Source: Anseranas semipalmata (lineage: Eukaryota > Chordata > Aves > Anseriformes > Anseranatidae). From it: DNA of 64,000 nt. Under the pieces are notes generated by a model. That model was not told where the DNA came from, did no database searches, and saw only the letters and a list, made by a program, of their open reading frames with translations. Position 1 is the stretch's first letter, and the number at the start of each line of letters is the position of its first letter. This document shows positions 14,012 to 25,100 of this stretch, in pieces. Location of the stretch: contig VXAA01004051.1 of assembly GCA_013399115.1 (NCBI GenBank), positions 296,152 to 360,151 of the forward strand, read 5' to 3'. A program made the translations under genes and the position numbers.

Positions 14012-14034
14012 GGGTGGGCTGTGGGGGGCTTGGG
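14012..14034 (+). other. G-quadruplex motif (four G3+ runs)
   Basis: G runs lie at 14,012-14,014, 14,016-14,018, 14,023-14,028 and 14,032-14,034, with loops of 1, 4 and 3 bases. This fits the G3+N1-7 rule. It lies in the same GC-rich segment as the motif at 13.3 kb. Confidence 0.72.
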
Positions 14035-14300
14035 ATAGCTGGTGCCAGGGCAAGAAGCGCGACAGCCAGCACTGCTGTAGGCAGAAGCAACGACTGCAGT
14101 TGGGAGCACAGTGGCCAGGAGGTATTTTGGGGTGTGAGCGAGCGGAGGGGCTTTGCAAAACCTGGCTGGGACCCTTATTCAGCCCCTCTCCCCCTGCCGC
14201 GCGGGGAGGTGCGACACACACAGCATCACTCTGGTAGAGGAGAGCATCTCCAGCTGCTGGCTTTGCACGTAGGGGCAGCTGCCTGCAATCTGCCTGCCCG

Positions 14301-15345
14301 AGGAGGCAGGCACGGTGCTGTGCTGTTGGCTCACCAGCATTGAGCTGCCTCAGAAACCACCCCAGCTTTCCAAGGCAGGGAGGTATTTAAAATCCATGTG
14401 TTCGGAGAGACGTGCACACACACATGGGAATGGAGAAGCATGTTTTAGGCAGTGTGAAGCAGTTCAGGAAATGGTTAATAGTTTTTTTCCTGGCTTGAGA
14501 CAAGAGGCAAATCTTGTCTATTACAGAAGTGCATTTAAACTTCAGTTTTGCAAGGGCAAAACTGTGACCTGGAGACACACAAGTGGCAAGTATACACACA
14601 CAAACACACACACACAAGTGGAGATATATTTTTTCCCTCCTTCAGGACCAGTCTAATTTTTTGACTGCTTCTGCTGTAGGATCACATGTAAGACAGTCTT
14701 TGAAAGGAAAGACGTATTTTCTATAGTCATATAATATTTTAGGATGTACACATATGCCTTTTGTGTAGTGTGTAGGCAGGGTACATGGTATATATATATA
14801 AATATGCACTACATACAGTCACAGACAAATGCTATATGAACACACATGAAGTAACCATGCTCTGCCAAGTCTGGAGACTCTTTTAAATAAAGGATTTATT
14901 TTACAAATTTCCTTACACACAAACATACACACACACACACTGGAAACATATGGGATGGAAAACATTCTTTTGCATAAATCTGTAATACTGGATTTAAAGA
15001 CACAATTACCCAGAGGTTATGTAAGCTTTGAACAAGGAGAAAAAAAAAAAAAAAAAAGTAGTATGGCTGAGCAGGCCTTCTGGTAAAAAAGGGGAAATGG
15101 CACCTCCCCACTCACAGCGTATTTTCTATTCTGTTTCAAATTGGGAAAAAAAATGTTTTCCCAATTCCATAAACAACACCCATCCTTCTTTCAGCAATTC
15201 ATGGTGGTCCTAGTTCACAAATGTTCATAAAAAAAATAAATAGCCCCAAATATTCGCCTTCCCAGGCTTTTTTTTTTTTTTTTTTGCCATATGAAGAAAT
15301 AAACCAGCAGTGTTGCCTGTTCCCAAGAATTTTCCGTCTTCCCCC
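14301..15345. repeat. Stretch with CA microsatellites and A/T homopolymers
   Basis: Unique sequence is interrupted by CA-type runs near 14,594-14,617 and 14,914-14,940, a TATATATATATA run near 14,790-14,801, an A18 tract at 15,040-15,057 and a T18 tract at 15,268-15,285. No gene is recognised. Short open frames here are products of these repeats. Confidence 0.75.
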
Positions 15346-16230
15346 TTTGCAGTTAAAGCCGATCTCTCCTTGCTGCTTCTCCTCCCTCCACCCCCCCTCC
15401 AGCTCCTTGTATGTCTAATCTCCCGCTCCCCTCCAAGTGTGTTATTTGGTTTTGGAATTATATCTATTTACCCGGAGTGGAAGTTGCACAACGGATGTGT
15501 TTATGCGAGAAAATTATATCACTGACAAACGCTGATTGGCATGTGGACATTGCGAGAGAAAACTACAGAGGACATTTTCATCAGCTTGGAATAACACAAT
15601 GATTGTGTTTTCAGCAGAGCTAATGGATCACATACCCCTGCTCACTCTGATAGCTGTTTACACAAAGGACGGCTTCCCAGATGCAGCCAAAAGAAGAAGA
15701 AAAAAAAGAGCTTGGAATAAGAAAATCCACCCCAGCAAACACAGTAATAATAGCAATAATGGGCGATCGGGGATAATCCTGCGGAGGAGGAGGATGGGGC
15801 TAATTCTTATGTGCACTAAGGTCCCTTCGCGCAGGGAAAGGGGTGCTGAGGAGGGGGCAGACAGTGCGGTGTGTGCGGGGCCGGGAGGAGGACGACCCCT
15901 TCCCCGGCTCTGTGCCGAGGGGTGCCGCAGGGCATGGGTGCCCCCGGCCCCACCCGCTGCCGCGGCTCCCTGGCTTTGGCTGGGGCTCAGGAGGCTTCCT
16001 CGTGGTGGAGACTTCAGCGAGGCCAGTGTCTGGGGCAGGGCAGGGAACTTGTTCTTTTGTCTTTCAGCAAGGAGCAAGCTGGATTTTTACCACCGAAAGA
16101 AAATGATGCCGATCATCTGGTCGGTCTCTGCTTTTCCCCATCTTGAACCAAAAATAAGGGACAGAAGTGTACGTGGGCACAGGAATCAGCGTCCCCTCCT
16201 CACCCAAAAGCCTCCTCCCTTCTAATCACG
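15346..16230. promoter_or_regulatory. Candidate promoter/enhancer block: conserved-looking AT-rich half and CpG-rich half
   Basis: The first half (about 15,380-15,780) is unique and has a good inverted CCAAT box, gctgattggca at 15,531-15,541 (NF-Y type). The second half (about 15,780-16,080) is GC-rich with about 13 CpGs in 200 bases at 15,831-16,030. An open frame of 229 codons on the plus strand (15,536-16,225) crosses both halves. Its sequence changes from lysine/asparagine-rich to arginine/proline/alanine-rich exactly where base composition changes, and it shows no domain, so I treat it as a chance frame. A polypyrimidine-AG at about 16,047-16,061 resembles a splice acceptor but has no partner I can support. 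The block may be a promoter, an enhancer, or neither. Confidence 0.4.
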
Positions 16231-16440
16231 CAATTGACCTTCTCTGGAGCTTGCCTATTTATCATGTAAATATGTATATCAGGAACAAAGCTCCCAGCCC
16301 AGGGAAAACACTTTACACACGCTTGCATCACTGTGTCACCAGGGTCTGCCAAATGAGATTGACAGATAGAAATATTCAGTTTTTCCAAACACTTTTTGGA
16401 GACCGGATCTGCAACATCCTTTTTATCCATCTCTATATTT

Positions 16441-16516
16441 TCATTTCTCTCTCTTCCCCCCNNNNNNNNNNNNNNNNNNNTTTCTCTCTCCTCCCCCCCC
16501 CCCCTTTTTTTTTTTT
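16441..16516. repeat. Pyrimidine tract containing a 19-base assembly gap
   Basis: A TC-rich run leads into C6 and then 19 Ns at 16,462-16,480. After the gap come TCTCTC, C12 (16,493-16,504) and T12 (16,505-16,516). The strand bias is complete across the tract: almost no purines on the plus strand from about 16,446. The gap length is likely an estimate. Any open frame that crosses it is meaningless. Confidence 0.9.
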
Positions 16517-17280
16517 AAAGAAAAGGTGCCATTCATCTAAAAATCAAACAAATGTCTTGCTGGAATCCAGACCGCTCATCTACTGCATGCTCCCAGTTTC
16601 ACTTCTTTTCTTGCCTTTGAGAAATCTAAATCTGCCACATGGTGTCCAGCGAAACCTGCCTGATTTTGCTCTTTATTGCTTTTTGCATGCCTCGGTGTTT
16701 AAAGAAGACCCGTCTTTTGAACAGCAGCTCACAATCTGATAATATTTCTCTTTGAAAAGTCAACATACTATCATTGTTTCGAATTCAATTATACAGCAGG
16801 CTTTCTCTCCATGGTATGCAAGCACTGTATTTAGGTTATATTAAATTATGTTTTAATAACATCCACTGGCTTTTTTTTATCCACCTCAGCCTTTAAAAGT
16901 CTTAGTCCCTCCAAAGGAGGGGGGGAAGCAGTTTATTAATGCATCACTTCAGAATTGTTTTTTAATTGGAAACATTTTGCAGAGAAAAGACCATTAATAA
17001 AATTCGATTCCAAATCAAACTTCTCTGTGTATGTTATTTTTACTCTGCAGTCAAACACTTTTATTAGATTTAAAACTTTCACTGTTCTTTTTTATCTCTA
17101 GCTGTATAATGTTCTACAATAAAAAAAAAAAGGTCCTAGTGACTCCAAAGTCTGGCAAAATAATATACTTTTTTGGATGTCTGTGTATGTTGCCAATTAG
17201 TTTTGCTGTAAATACAGACCTCCATCCATCATCAGTCTCTGGGTGGCTATAAGAGATCTAATTTGTTTCAGATGCCTTGT
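16517..17280. other. AT-rich unique DNA, possible conserved non-coding element
   Basis: Bases 16,720-17,050 are AT-rich, low in repeats, and hold homeodomain- and SOX-like words: tcattgtttcg near 16,773, ttattaatgcatcac near 16,933 and tttttaattgg near 16,959. No gene is recognised. The assignment to conserved non-coding sequence is an impression from composition and needs alignment. Confidence 0.35.
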
Positions 17281-18124
17281 GCTTTCCGAGCTATTCACCA
17301 ACTCTGCTGACCTGCTGCGAAGACCAAAAGCTGCAGAGGGATGACTGACAAGGGAAACTGGAGCAAGACCTATCTACTCAGGGCCAGATCCTGCCTCCCA
17401 GATGAGGAAGGAAGCAAGCTCCCCCTCCCCACCCCCTCCTTTTCTCTCTCTCTCCTCTTTTCAGAAGCTCCCAGTTCCAGGGAGGGGCTCAAAGGCGTAA
17501 GAGCTGCATTAGGGAGGCTATGACAGGGTAATGGAAAACTCTCCTCCTCGATCCCTTCTCCCACCTCCCCTCTCCTCCTTTTACAAGCCGTGCTTCAAAC
17601 CTCCCATTCCCCAGGAATTTTATGAATGCCTGAGCCAAGCCAAAATAAACTCATAAAGAAAAAGTTTCAAAAAAAGGTCACAGACCCATACAGCAAGTGC
17701 GAACCGACAGATATCAAACCTTGCGCCAAACAACATCGGGAGGGAGCCCTAGGGCTGTACGCAGCCCAGCCACACGCTATTTGTCAACCTGAAGAGGATT
17801 TGATTCTTCGGTTCCCGCGCCCAGGTCCTGCCAGCTTTGTGTCCCTCCCCACGGGCATCCCGTTGGCCCCAGGAAGGCACCTATGGAGGTATCAGCACCT
17901 CCACAAAGGAACAAAGTGGGGACAACTTTTCCCCCCAAGACTTTTGTGCTGGGGAGGACCAGATCAGAGCCATTGGCTTGGGGGCTCATTGCGAACAGCC
18001 AGAAATGTCCCTCAAAATTGTCTTCCCACAGACAATTGGGATTCCCGTTAGCTGCACTGTTTGTGCATGTGTGTGTGGAAAGTGTCTTCTTTTCTACAGA
18101 AATAATCCTGACTTTTTTAGGGGC
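17281..18124. other. Non-coding unique DNA, no gene seen
   Basis: Mixed-composition unique sequence with a pyrimidine-rich part near 17,420-17,470. A 141-codon plus-strand frame at 17,626-18,051 has no recognised domain and competes with two other open frames in the same place, so it is not called as a gene. Confidence 0.55.
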
Positions 18125-18186
18125 AATAAATAATTAATAATAATAATAATAATAAAAACAGAAAAAAAAAAAAAGAGTAAAAAAAG
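18125..18186. repeat. TAA trinucleotide repeat and A-rich tract
   Basis: Seven copies of TAA are seen at 18,135-18,155, followed by an A13 tract at 18,162-18,174 and further A-rich sequence. This is a simple repeat and probably length-variable. Confidence 0.95.
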
Positions 18187-18863
18187 TTGCCAGGCTAAAA
18201 AATGTGAACTTCATACCAGAGAGGCTCAGATCTGCGGTCCCCAAAGGCAAGCAGGCAGGGACTGGGTGGGAGTATCCCCAGCCCTCCTGATGTGGTCATG
18301 TAGGAGGCAGCTCAAGAGATGCTGGGATAAGGGATCAAAGGAGGGAGTTTGGCTCAGCAGGATCTGCTCAAGGGTGCTGCAAAAGACTTCTGGGTGCTGA
18401 TCATAGTTTCAATTGCAAAAGCATTTTACATGGGAAAGTTGCTGGATAACAAGCCATAGTAGAAACAGTTCTTAGAGCTGAGGCCAGAAAAGCTGAGAAG
18501 GAGCCAGAGCAAGGCTCCGGCAAAGGACAGCAGCTGGGAAAGGAGAGCAAGGCTCCTGCTTCCTTGTGCTCCTGCTCCAGTTCTTCCAGAACAGGTGCTT
18601 GCACTCAGTCCACACCCAACAAACAGGCTCCTACACAAAATCCTTTCCCCTGCCTGTTTTGCAGTTCTGCTCCAGAGAGGTTTTTGTGATCCAGAGCACT
18701 CAGCCATACAGTGAAGCAGATCAGGGAACTGATCCAGCAGAAAATGAATCCTGCTACAAAGAGTGGGGTTTACGGGTGCATCCACCAAGAAAAGGGTGCA
18801 CCTGGGAGTGAGGAGCAGAAGGAAGGGCTGGGAGTGCTTAAATTAGCATCTTTGCTAACGTAA

Positions 18864-18902
18864 AATACAATACAATACAATACAATACAATACAATACAA
18901 TA
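18864..18902. repeat. TACAA pentanucleotide microsatellite, 7 perfect copies
   Basis: Seven uninterrupted TACAA units span 18,866-18,900. The lack of interruptions suggests recent expansion and likely length polymorphism between individuals. Confidence 0.97.
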
Positions 18903-21885
18903 TTGCTCAGAATTAGCTTTGACAATGCAGAAGGGTCTGTAAGTGCCTTGCTGTGTCCAAGGACAAGATTGCTTTAGGGAAAAAGGATGTAGGTTGCTCC
19001 CTGCGCTGGCTCCACATGCCCCTGGTAGGGGACATTATCAGAGACCCAGCTCTGCTGGCAGCACAAGCAGAGGTGGGCATTGTGGGGTTGCACCTGAGTC
19101 CCCAGCATGTGACCGGGACCTGCTGGGACAGCTGGGGACACTCGTGTCCTAACCCATGCCAGCACTGCTGCCATCTGTCCAGGCACGCTGTTACAGATAT
19201 ACTTGTGAAAATGTGATGCTGCGTCTCAAAATGAGAGTTGTTGTTCCAGTGCTCAGGGAGGGGAGGAAAGTGAAGGGGGATCCTCCCTTTACAATTGCAG
19301 GGCATGCTTAGTTTTCATCATGTTGGGGGGGGAATTACTTTTACTCAAAACCATATGTAGAGCATCAACAAATGTACATCCTGTGAAGTTGGGCGTGTTG
19401 CAAGAGGGATTACAACGCTAGCAATTTATAGCAGCTGCCTTAGTAGCCTCTTCTTCCACGCATTATTCTGTCAACATTGTATTTTCCTTGGAAAAACATC
19501 TACAGTAGTTTAAATCTCTTTACTGAAAACAGATCTACTACAGGTGCTTTAGAGTTCATCCACGGGATATGAGAAGGTTGAACGTCCCCAAGAAAGGGAA
19601 ATTTATGTCAGTAATGACTAATTGATTTGCTTGGCTTTATAATCCCTAATGTATTTTCACATTTTTCCCTCCCTTCTATTTTACAGTGCTAATAAAAGAA
19701 GCTACATCATATATTTGTGTTATATGTGGGTTTATTCTGGGAAATCCTTACTTTTGCAATGTGTTTATGTTTTCCCTCATTTCCTTTTACCTTTCCTTTA
19801 TAAAAGGGCTTGTTTTTATAGCAAATCAATAGGTTAAAGGTGAACATTAATGAAAAAAAAAAAAGCGTGTTTGGAAAATATATGGTGAAAACAAGGCCAA
19901 ACTGGAAACCAAATCTTTGTTCACTGGAAATTAAAGACACGCTTTCCACATTGAAGTGGTCTAAATGCAATATATTGTGGTACAGCATAGTGAGAAATAC
20001 ACACTCCTCTCCAAAGGCTCCTAAACCCACCCCCACCCCAAAAGTCTCTAGAAATGTTCTGATCCTCATAGGGATGAGGGGAAGGGTTAGTGCACCTCTG
20101 TTGGGGGTCGTTTATGGAAAAGGTTTCTGCAAGATCCTTTGCAAAAATAAATATTTTTACTAAATCCCTGGAGCTCCTTGCAATTCCCCCTGCTCACAAT
20201 TATAATTTCCCCATTAGGAAACTTCCTTGAAAAACCCACTTTAGCTCAATAGGAATGTGTTTTTTCAACATAGCTGAAACATTTTGATTTCAGCCTTTTT
20301 CTTTTCTTTTTTTTTTCTTTTTTCTTTTTTTTTCTATTTTACTTTGCTCTACGATCATTCATCATGCTCCAACACAGAGCATTCAGCAAGACAAAAATGG
20401 CACTGTTACACAGAGGAGTCAAACCTGCTGTTCTGAAAGTGGCAGCCCATTTCATCTGGGTGGAAATATTGTTCCATTCTGGGGGAGGGATACAAAAGAA
20501 AACTGTCGTGACAGCAAAATGATTCCCTTAAACATTGCAATTTCCAAGGCCGCAGAAAGTGGTTGCACCAAGGGTTTTGTTAATGTTGTCACGATGTGTG
20601 CCAGTCTGACCGGACATGCACTTGGACTTGTAGACAAGGGTCCTCTCCGCGCCTGTCAAGACCACCAGAAGATTTCAGCTGAATTTAATGTGGGATTTAG
20701 TGGGGAAGACAGAAGTCACAAAATCGGTACAAGTTTCATTAATCCCTGGCCACTGTGGGCAAGAGCACTGGCACAGAGAGGGGCACGGGGGAGCTTGGAA
20801 AGCACAGAGATGGGCACAGCTTTGGGGGTCTTAGCGGCTCTTCTATGGCTTGAAGAGTCCTGTTGGACCAATTCACTTCACTGCACTGTGCCTCAATGTC
20901 CATCAGTGCTCTGAGGTGAGCAATGACAAACACCTTTTGTAGCATGTTTTGAGATTTACAAGTGACATTGTATCACAGTGTGCCTCTAAGTATCTGAGCA
21001 TACCACAGTTCCTGACTTCACACTATTTACAAATCAAAATTACTAAGAAGGCTGCTAATAGTTAAAAGCACTCAGTTAGGACTGTACTCAACACCACTAC
21101 ACTGACTTGAGAACAAAATTATTTACAAAACCACTTGAAAGGACATCAAAAGAAAGAAATTTAGTTGCCTTTAAAATAAAATCTTCAGCTCTGTGAAATT
21201 CTTGTCATTCTGCTTAGAAAACTCTCCCTACTAAACATGCATTTTGATTTAAAACAATACTGAAGGGATACTCCATGAATCACTGAAAGCCAGCTAGGAA
21301 CAGAGGCATTCCTTTAAATTATAAGGAGGAGAGGAGAGACTGGGCCAGGGAACACAAGGACTCCATATGTCTCTATATGTGTCCATACAGGCTCCTGCAT
21401 ACGATTTATAAACCCCCTATGGAGCAGGGAACCTATCTTGCAAGCTGACAAAAGCTGTGGAGGTTAAAGAATGGATGGTTGCCCATTTCCTCCTGGGATC
21501 CTACTGTCAAGATCTTCTGGGATGCAATCTGTTCTAAAATCAATTAATTTTTACAAGGACCACTCCCGCTGAACCTTGCAATATCCATCCTTTGCCATTG
21601 TCTAATCGAGTTATTACCCTCAGGTCACGGGAGCTTTGGCACACCAAAGTATGCACATGGTGGTGTGTGTTGCTGGAAGCTATTATCTGAGGGAGCTCAC
21701 AGGATACAACAACTTGGGGATGTTGTTTCCACTGAGAACCAGAAATCACTTTCTGGGCTGACTGATGTTTGAAGAGGGGCCATCTGTGCTGCCCAAATTG
21801 ATGTTGACAACTGTGTTTGATGTCTCTGTCTCAAATAGTAAAGAAAAATCACTATTTTGTTTTCTTGACTCTGCATTTTCTAACT
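18903..21885. other. Non-coding unique DNA with a T/C-rich tract
   Basis: No gene is recognised. A pyrimidine-only tract lies at about 20,296-20,335 (T runs broken by single C), and an A12 tract lies at about 19,853-19,864. Open frames of 107-131 codons near 19,707-20,163 and 20,519-20,914 show no domain. The stretch 19,390-19,500 has a conserved-element look but no distinctive motif. Confidence 0.55.
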
Positions 21886-22166
21886 TTGTGTCAGTGGAGG
21901 ATAAGAAGAGAATTGATAGGCTCGTACTGCAGGAAAAAAGTTTTTATAAAATATTAGGGAAAAAAGAACAGCTCTTTTAAATAGGAAGGACTGCAAAAGT
22001 CTGGAATAGGTTGTCTGAGAAAGTGGTGGGATCTCTGAAAGTAAGGGCCATTAAGAACAGGTTAAACAAACATCTGTCCAAGAGGTTTAGGCAGAGCTGG
22101 TCTATGCTTGGGGCAGGAGGTGGACAAAGATGACCTCTGATGGCCATTTCCAACACTATTATCTGT
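21886..22166 (+). mobile_element. CR1 LINE 3' fragment, old
   Basis: The block 'gtctggaataggttgtctgag' followed by 'aagtggtgggatctctgaaag' (about 21,999-22,040) is the CR1 3'-region signature that precedes the 3' untranslated tail. It is followed by the equivalent of 'gatgacctctgatggccatttccaacac' near 22,128-22,156, where CR1 elements end before their octamer tail. The upstream tract with 'aaaagtttttataaaatattagg' matches the preceding part. No octamer repeats remain. The copy is 5'-truncated and well diverged; a minus-strand open frame over it is an antisense shadow. Confidence 0.75.
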
Positions 22167-25100
22167 TCCTAATAATGTTTGAATATCCTGTTGTGCTTCA
22201 GGTTGAACGTCTTTCTTACAAGGCGCTTCCTCAAAATGCTGTCCAGAGTTAATTAATTCAGACCCACAGGGCTGGAATGGACATCTGTGAGAGCATAAGC
22301 CCCTGCTTCTTTGAGTAAAGAAGCAGGCAGGATAGCTGGGATGGGTGATGTGACCCAGTGAGCAACTCTGCCATCCCAGCTGCAGGACAGTCCCATTGTA
22401 TGTCCTGCTGGCTATGTTTGCAGAGAGCTGCCCCATGTCCATGCTTCAGGAATCACAACCACACATGGCCTGGAATCAAGCAGTCATCAAATTGGACAAG
22501 ATCAGAGGCACTGCTTCAGAAAACAGGAGAGGGCTATCACCAACTACATCTCCTCACTCAATCTCAATCAAAACCCATGAAAGGGAAATAGGCCCACATT
22601 CACGGTCCATGAAGGTCAGAAGGAAGCTTCTCTTGGCACAATGGACTCCATGTCAGACATGAAGTAGGCTGAGTGAAGATAAGCAGTTCAGAAACAGAAA
22701 ATCCAGAGGATTATTTTAAATTACTGTGCTAGGTTTCAGTGCAAATCAGAATGTCAGGTGCATGTTGGTGAGCAGCTGCAGAATCACTGCTGTGGTACAA
22801 GTTATTATATTTACTGGTGAACTGCAGTAGTGAATTTCTTTGGAGTACCTAGTCTTCAATACCGACATGTCAGGATTACCAGTTTCATACTTGAGGCGGT
22901 TTATAAAATCATTATAAGACTGATTACAGAATTTCTAGAATGATAATGGCTCATATTATGATTATATTGCAAAAGATTCACTATCTTGGCCCAGAACAGG
23001 GAGCACCTGCTTTGGTCTAGGTTAAAGATGTTAGTGTTTCAAGATATCTAAATGTTTTAACCCAGATTTGGCAGCCGTATGAGTTCACCTCAGTTACCTT
23101 CAGCTGTCTAAAAATTCAGCATGTGTTTGAAAAGACTCCTCTAGGCTCCCCTCTAAAGTCAGTGGAGAAAGGTTTTACCTTTCTGGAGAGTTCTTCATTC
23201 CTTCCTACAGCAGATGTCTAGCTTGGTGGGATGAATGAGCCTGTGAAATCACCATGCTCACCATACAGGTTACAGAAGCAGTTGAAATTACATTAGACAT
23301 CTAATATCTATACATCTGATGGGAAGTGATATCCTATCCTTAGAAATATTTCTATGCGTTAAATCAATCAGCGTAAAAACACTTTCTATCTCAGTGCTTC
23401 ATATCCATGACCCAGTGTCATGAGAAATTTGTTGCTTGACTTTCCTAAAGAGATAGAGCCAGAGTTCTGCCTGCTCCAAGCCAGCAGCACCACATGGTCC
23501 TTGCTTTGAGGGGAAATGCTTTCTCCAAGATACCGGAAATCTTTGGTAAAAGAAACACAGGGTTTGGGTTGTTTTCTTGTGTTTCTATCAAATCAAGATA
23601 TCAGATATGGTTGTTATTATTTAATAATGATAATAGTAACAATTTCTTAGATGTAAAAGTAATACAATAATGATAGGTTTCGTGGAACATACAAAAAGAA
23701 GACTAACAAATATAATCAGTTGCAGGAGGAACTGAAGAAAATCTGGGACATGAAAAGCAGAGTAACAACTGTTTGTGGTGAGCTGGGCTTTCATGATGGG
23801 GTTATCACAGCAGCAGCATAAAATGGAAACAGGGTCTACTGTAAAGCTGTGTGTCCTCCAGATGGCAACATTGATTGGTATTTTTAAAGGAGTTCGGAAG
23901 GAGCAATCTTTGTCTGGGATATCCAGATCAGTCTTTGACACAGACTTGCAATAGTGCTGCCCTCAAGACCCTGGCCTGCAGCAGGAAAAGGAAACATCTT
24001 TGACAATATTCATGACAGTAAAAAAGAGGAGCAAAAGTAGGACCCTGGAGAAACAGTCTTCAGATTCAGACAGATTATTCCCAGGAAACAAAACATTATG
24101 ATTTATGACATGACTATCTGACAAAGGACAAAGAAATATTTTAACCACAAAAAACAATCCCTAAGAAAGGATGAAGACCATTAAAGATGAAAAATGACTG
24201 TGATCTTAAAGATGCTTGACTGTCTTCTGAAATCAGTGTATTTCCATTAGGATTTTGATGCACCAGGGCTGTTGTCTGTGAAGACGTCTCTCATTTTGCA
24301 ACAGTAAATTAACCTCTAAGTCTTGAACTGACAGCTGAGGGACATGACAGTAACACCTAGGACTGCAATAGCAATGATATTTAGTGTTCTTCTGAGGCTT
24401 TTCATTGAGGATTTCATAACCATTCAGAAAGGAGATTACAAGGATGAATTGTAGTGAAGTCTGAGATTTGCATGCACTTGCCATGAACAAACTTTAGCCA
24501 CTGAGATGAAGATGTGTGAAAATAAAGAAATGGGATAAGTTCTTTTGCTTTTATTAGCTTTACTAGGTTATAATTTTCTTTTCAGTACACTGTAGGTCAA
24601 GTTGCGCTGCAACCACATGACAAGAATTCTGCCTAGATTTTGTGATCTGAAAAGGCATTGCTGCCATCTCCTGAAGTCCTGCTCTTACAATGGCCTGGGT
24701 GCAGGGAGGGATTAAGCTCAAATGCCATGTTAGAGAGATTTACAGCCAAATGGCAGGCTGGTGAAAACTGGCTCAGCTCAGGTGACTGCAAAGGAGTGTC
24801 ACTTAGTGGGCTGAGAGAAGAAGTTTGTCTCTGTTTCTGGGTTGGAAGAGGCAATTCATATTGGCTCAAATCTTCCATACTATTGCCATTTCAAGAGCAA
24901 ATAAAAAATAAATTCTATCAATTTCTTACACAATCTCCCTCTCTCCCTCTGGTTAGTTCATATTCAGAATGTCTTAAGGTTTTTGTGACTCATCTGTCCT
25001 CTCTAATAATGTTGGCTATTAATGAAGGTTTTCCTGGAAAACAGAAGAGTTCAAAGTTTCAAAAATCCTTTTTTCCATTGAAATTTAATTTTTAGAATAA

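Larger units (their letters stand above)
12901..14300. other. GC-rich non-coding segment with G-quadruplex motifs
   Basis: GC content rises here relative to the flanks, with moderate CpG density around 13,550-13,790 and 14,000-14,260. Several open frames of 110-148 codons exist on both strands, but they overlap each other in different frames. Their compositions (Pro, Ser, Gly, Arg, Cys) are what GC-rich DNA gives by chance. No domain is recognised. Two G-quadruplex motifs are listed separately. Confidence 0.5.

Noticed and set aside
15536..16225. A 229-codon plus-strand open frame, the longest outside the retroviral relic.
   Set aside because: Its composition switches with base composition, it has no domain or splice support, and other frames are open in the same GC-rich part. 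I treat it as chance.
16167..16739. A 190-codon frame that spans the first gap.
   Set aside because: The frame passes through Ns and pyrimidine homopolymers, so its continuity is not known.
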